NCBI GenBank assembly: GCA_002279285.1
Contig: NCBR01000131.1
Span: 1-7,020 of the forward strand
From: Acidobacteria bacterium 37-71-11
Lineage (GTDB): Bacteria; Acidobacteriota; Thermoanaerobaculia; Thermoanaerobaculales; Thermoanaerobaculaceae
DNA length: 7,020 nucleotides
Reading direction: 5' to 3'
The position numbers and the translations under genes are program-made. This document shows, piece by piece, positions 6,012-7,020 of this stretch. Within the stretch, counting starts at the first letter, position 1. Every line of letters begins with the position of its first letter. Under the pieces are notes generated by a model, which saw nothing but the letters and a program-made list of their open reading frames with translations, was not told the DNA's origin and did not search any database.

Positions 6012-6682
6012 AACAGTCCCGTCACGAACGGCCGCAAGACGATGTTGAGCAATCCCGTCCACAGCAGGGCAAATATCAGCAGGAAGCCGTAACGCTCGAG
6101 CTGAACCCACCGCCAGTGCCATGCCGGGGGCAGCAGCGCCCCCACGACGTGGCTGCCGTCGAGCGGAGGGATCGGGATCAGGTTGAAGACGCAGAGCACG
6201 ATGTTGATCATCGCGAGGGAGAACAGCAGGTAGATGAGCGGCGCCGCGATCCCGGTCGCGCCCAAGGCGCCGTGCTCCAGCATGGCGCTCAGTACCGCGC
6301 GGAACGGCGGGAATAGCGCCTTCACGACCAGCAGCACGGCCGTCACGACCACCGCCAGCGCCAGGTTGGAGGCCGGCCCGGCGAGACCCACCAGAGCTGG
6401 GTCGCGCCGCGGGTTGCGCAGGTTTCGGCTGACGAACGGAACCGGTTTCGCCCAACCGATGATCGGGGCCCCGATGGCCGCGAGCATCAACGGGAACAGC
6501 ACCGTCCCGATCGGGTCGATGTGTTTGAGGGGGTTGAGCGTGATGCGGCCCAGCCAGCGCGCCGTCGGGTCGCCAAGACGCTCCGCCACCCAGCCGTGCG
6601 CCGACTCGTGGACCGAGATCGCCACGGCGAACGCCAGCAGCTGGATGACGATCTCGGGCAGGCGGACGACGAAACTCTCCAT
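5993..6682 (-). CDS. M50-family site-2 protease-like membrane metalloprotease
   Basis: A 229-residue membrane protein. HESAH (25-29) is the HExxH zinc site in the first hydrophobic segment, followed by GWVAERLGDPTARWLGRITLNP and HIDPIGT (54-60), the signature of the short M50B group. GPASN (102-106) and FNLIPIPPLDGSH (166-178), where D175 supplies the third zinc ligand, complete the active site. About four to six hydrophobic segments are visible, and no PDZ domain is present. Family members cut transmembrane substrates inside the bilayer, but the substrate of this compact group is generally unknown. Start: ATG 6682 places the family-like N terminus correctly. No Shine-Dalgarno site is visible, and a promoter-like sequence lies directly upstream. 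The gene overlaps scpA by 19 bp and appears to lead the run protease-scpA-scpB-rluB-hisC. Confidence 0.94.
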   Translation of the reverse strand: MESFVVRLPEIVIQLLAFAVAISVHESAHGWVAERLGDPTARWLGRITLNPLKHIDPIGTVLFPLMLAAIGAPIIGWAKPVPFVSRNLRNPRRDPALVGLAGPASNLALAVVVTAVLLVVKALFPPFRAVLSAMLEHGALGATGIAAPLIYLLFSLAMINIVLCVFNLIPIPPLDGSHVVGALLPPAWHWRWVQLERYGFLLIFALLWTGLLNIVLRPFVTGLLWILLS

Positions 6683-6690
6683 GGCGCGGC

Positions 6691-6718
6691 ATGGTAGCAG
6701 ACCGCATGCGGCATCCAA
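6691..6718 (-). promoter_or_regulatory. Candidate promoter of the protease-scpA-scpB-rluB-hisC run
   Basis: On the - strand, TTGGAT (6718-6713) and TGC plus TACCAT (-10 at 6696-6691, with a TG extension) are 16 bp apart. The -10 matches 4 of 6 bases and the -35 matches 3 of 6. Transcription from it would begin within a base or two of the protease ATG, so the message would be nearly leaderless, which agrees with the missing ribosome site. A perfect 10-bp palindrome, CCGCATGCGG (6702-6711), sits in the spacer and could be an operator. Weak matches; base composition alone could produce some of this. Confidence 0.3.
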
Positions 6719-6733
6719 CGGCGGCTCCAAGTT

Positions 6734-6756
6734 CGGCTGGGAGCGGCTGGTAAACT
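6734..6756 (+). promoter_or_regulatory. folB: Candidate extended -10 promoter of folB with direct repeat
   Basis: TAAACT (6751-6756) preceded by TG at 6748-6749 resembles an extended -10 box, about 16 bp before the folB start. No good -35 box is seen. Two identical CGGCTGG heptamers (6734-6740 and 6744-6750) lie exactly 10 bp apart and run into the -10 box, with a third partial copy (CGGCT) at 6722. They may be a regulator site or chance in GC-rich DNA. The expected leader is about 10 nt and contains AGGGGG as ribosome site. Confidence 0.3.
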
Positions 6757-6772
6757 TAGACAAGGGGGTGCG

Positions 6773-7020
6773 ATGGGCGACCGGGTGTTCGTGGAGGGGC
6801 TCGAGCTGTACTGCGTCATCGGCCTGCAGCCGTGGGAACGACAGGTGATGCAGAAGGTCCGCATCGACCTCGCAATCGAGGCCGACTGTCACCCCGCCGG
6901 CGCCGCCGACGACCCGGCGCTCGCCCTCGACTACAAGACCGCGTCCAAGCTGGTGCAACAGCTCGTGGAAGGTTCGGCGTTCCAGCTCGTGGAAGCCCTG
7001 GCCGAGCACATCGCCGCCGC
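6773..7020 (+). CDS. folB: Dihydroneopterin aldolase, N-terminal part; cut by right edge
   Basis: Eighty-two residues before the window ends, about two thirds of the usual 120. It reads MGDRVFVEGLELYCVIGLQP, then WERQ with E22. Later LDYKTASKLV has Y54, and FQLVEALAEHIA has E74. Residues E22, Y54 and E74 fall at the same numbers as the active-site and pterin-binding residues of the well-studied Staphylococcus aureus enzyme; the catalytic lysine (around 100) is outside the window. FolB cleaves 7,8-dihydroneopterin to 6-hydroxymethyl-dihydropterin and glycolaldehyde in folate synthesis. Start: ATG 6773 has AAGGGGG (6762-6768) four bases upstream. The gene diverges from the M50 protease across a 90-bp gap. 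What follows it (folK or another folate gene would be usual) cannot be seen. Confidence 0.93.
   Translation, partial: MGDRVFVEGLELYCVIGLQPWERQVMQKVRIDLAIEADCHPAGAADDPALALDYKTASKLVQQLVEGSAFQLVEALAEHIAA

Noticed and set aside
4653..6092. Long + strand open frame (479 codons) antisense to scpB and scpA
   Set aside because: Low-complexity Ser/Arg/Ala translation over two clear genes; long antisense frames are expected at this GC content.
6012..6707. Upstream extension of the scpA frame on the - strand
   Set aside because: The extra residues are a shadow of the protease gene; ScpA begins just before FEGPLDLLL.
6683..7009. Upstream extension of the protease frame on the - strand to 7009
   Set aside because: It would run antisense through folB, and the family N terminus begins at ATG 6682.

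Overview
This is a very GC-rich, densely packed chromosomal window from a bacterium. Nine complete or near-complete genes of recognisable families, one or two small unassigned ORFs and two genes cut by the window edges fill almost all of it. Nothing marks it as mobile: no transposase, integrase, tRNA, CRISPR array or long repeat was seen. The gene set (scpA-scpB-rluB, HisC, an M50 site-2 protease, FolB, an Smr-domain protein and a small CPHC-motif protein ending in RDVDLD) is typical of housekeeping regions in Acidobacteriota or deltaproteobacteria-like lineages. That placement is a guess from family resemblance and base composition, not from a marker gene.

Layout. 2-484 (+) is the C-terminal part of a DinG/XPD-type helicase, followed at 523-963 (+) by a stand-alone two-CBS-domain protein and possibly a 59-62 codon ORF ending at 1148. 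That ORF runs tail to tail into a family 2 glycosyltransferase (1848-1129, -). A 71-bp divergent gap separates the glycosyltransferase from a + strand pair: a small three-helix membrane protein (1920-2201) overlapping an Smr-domain protein (2188-2496). The Smr stop codon interlocks with the stop of a small CPHC/coiled-coil protein (2786-2493, -).

The rest of the - strand is one tight run, read from right to left: M50 protease (6682-5993), scpA (6011-5241), scpB (5260-4694), rluB (4704-3712 as an open frame) and hisC (3959-2850). Each junction overlaps, so the run looks like an operon with translational coupling. ScpA and ScpB are the kleisin and accessory subunits of the SMC chromosome condensation complex, RluB-type enzymes modify 23S rRNA, and HisC makes histidinol phosphate (or is a related aromatic aminotransferase). 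The proteins do not share one pathway; scpA-scpB-rluB is a common conserved neighbourhood. folB (6773 onward, +) diverges from the protease and is cut by the right edge.

The main oddity is that the rluB frame has no stop before hisC. It continues 248 nt into hisC as an Arg/Gly/Ala-rich tail, while a TGA in another frame sits 2 nt before the hisC ATG. This is either a long gene overlap or a one-base error or mutation. I see no clear new defence, mobile or biosynthetic system here; the other observations are small-scale (promoter architecture, short ORFs, a half zinc-binding motif).
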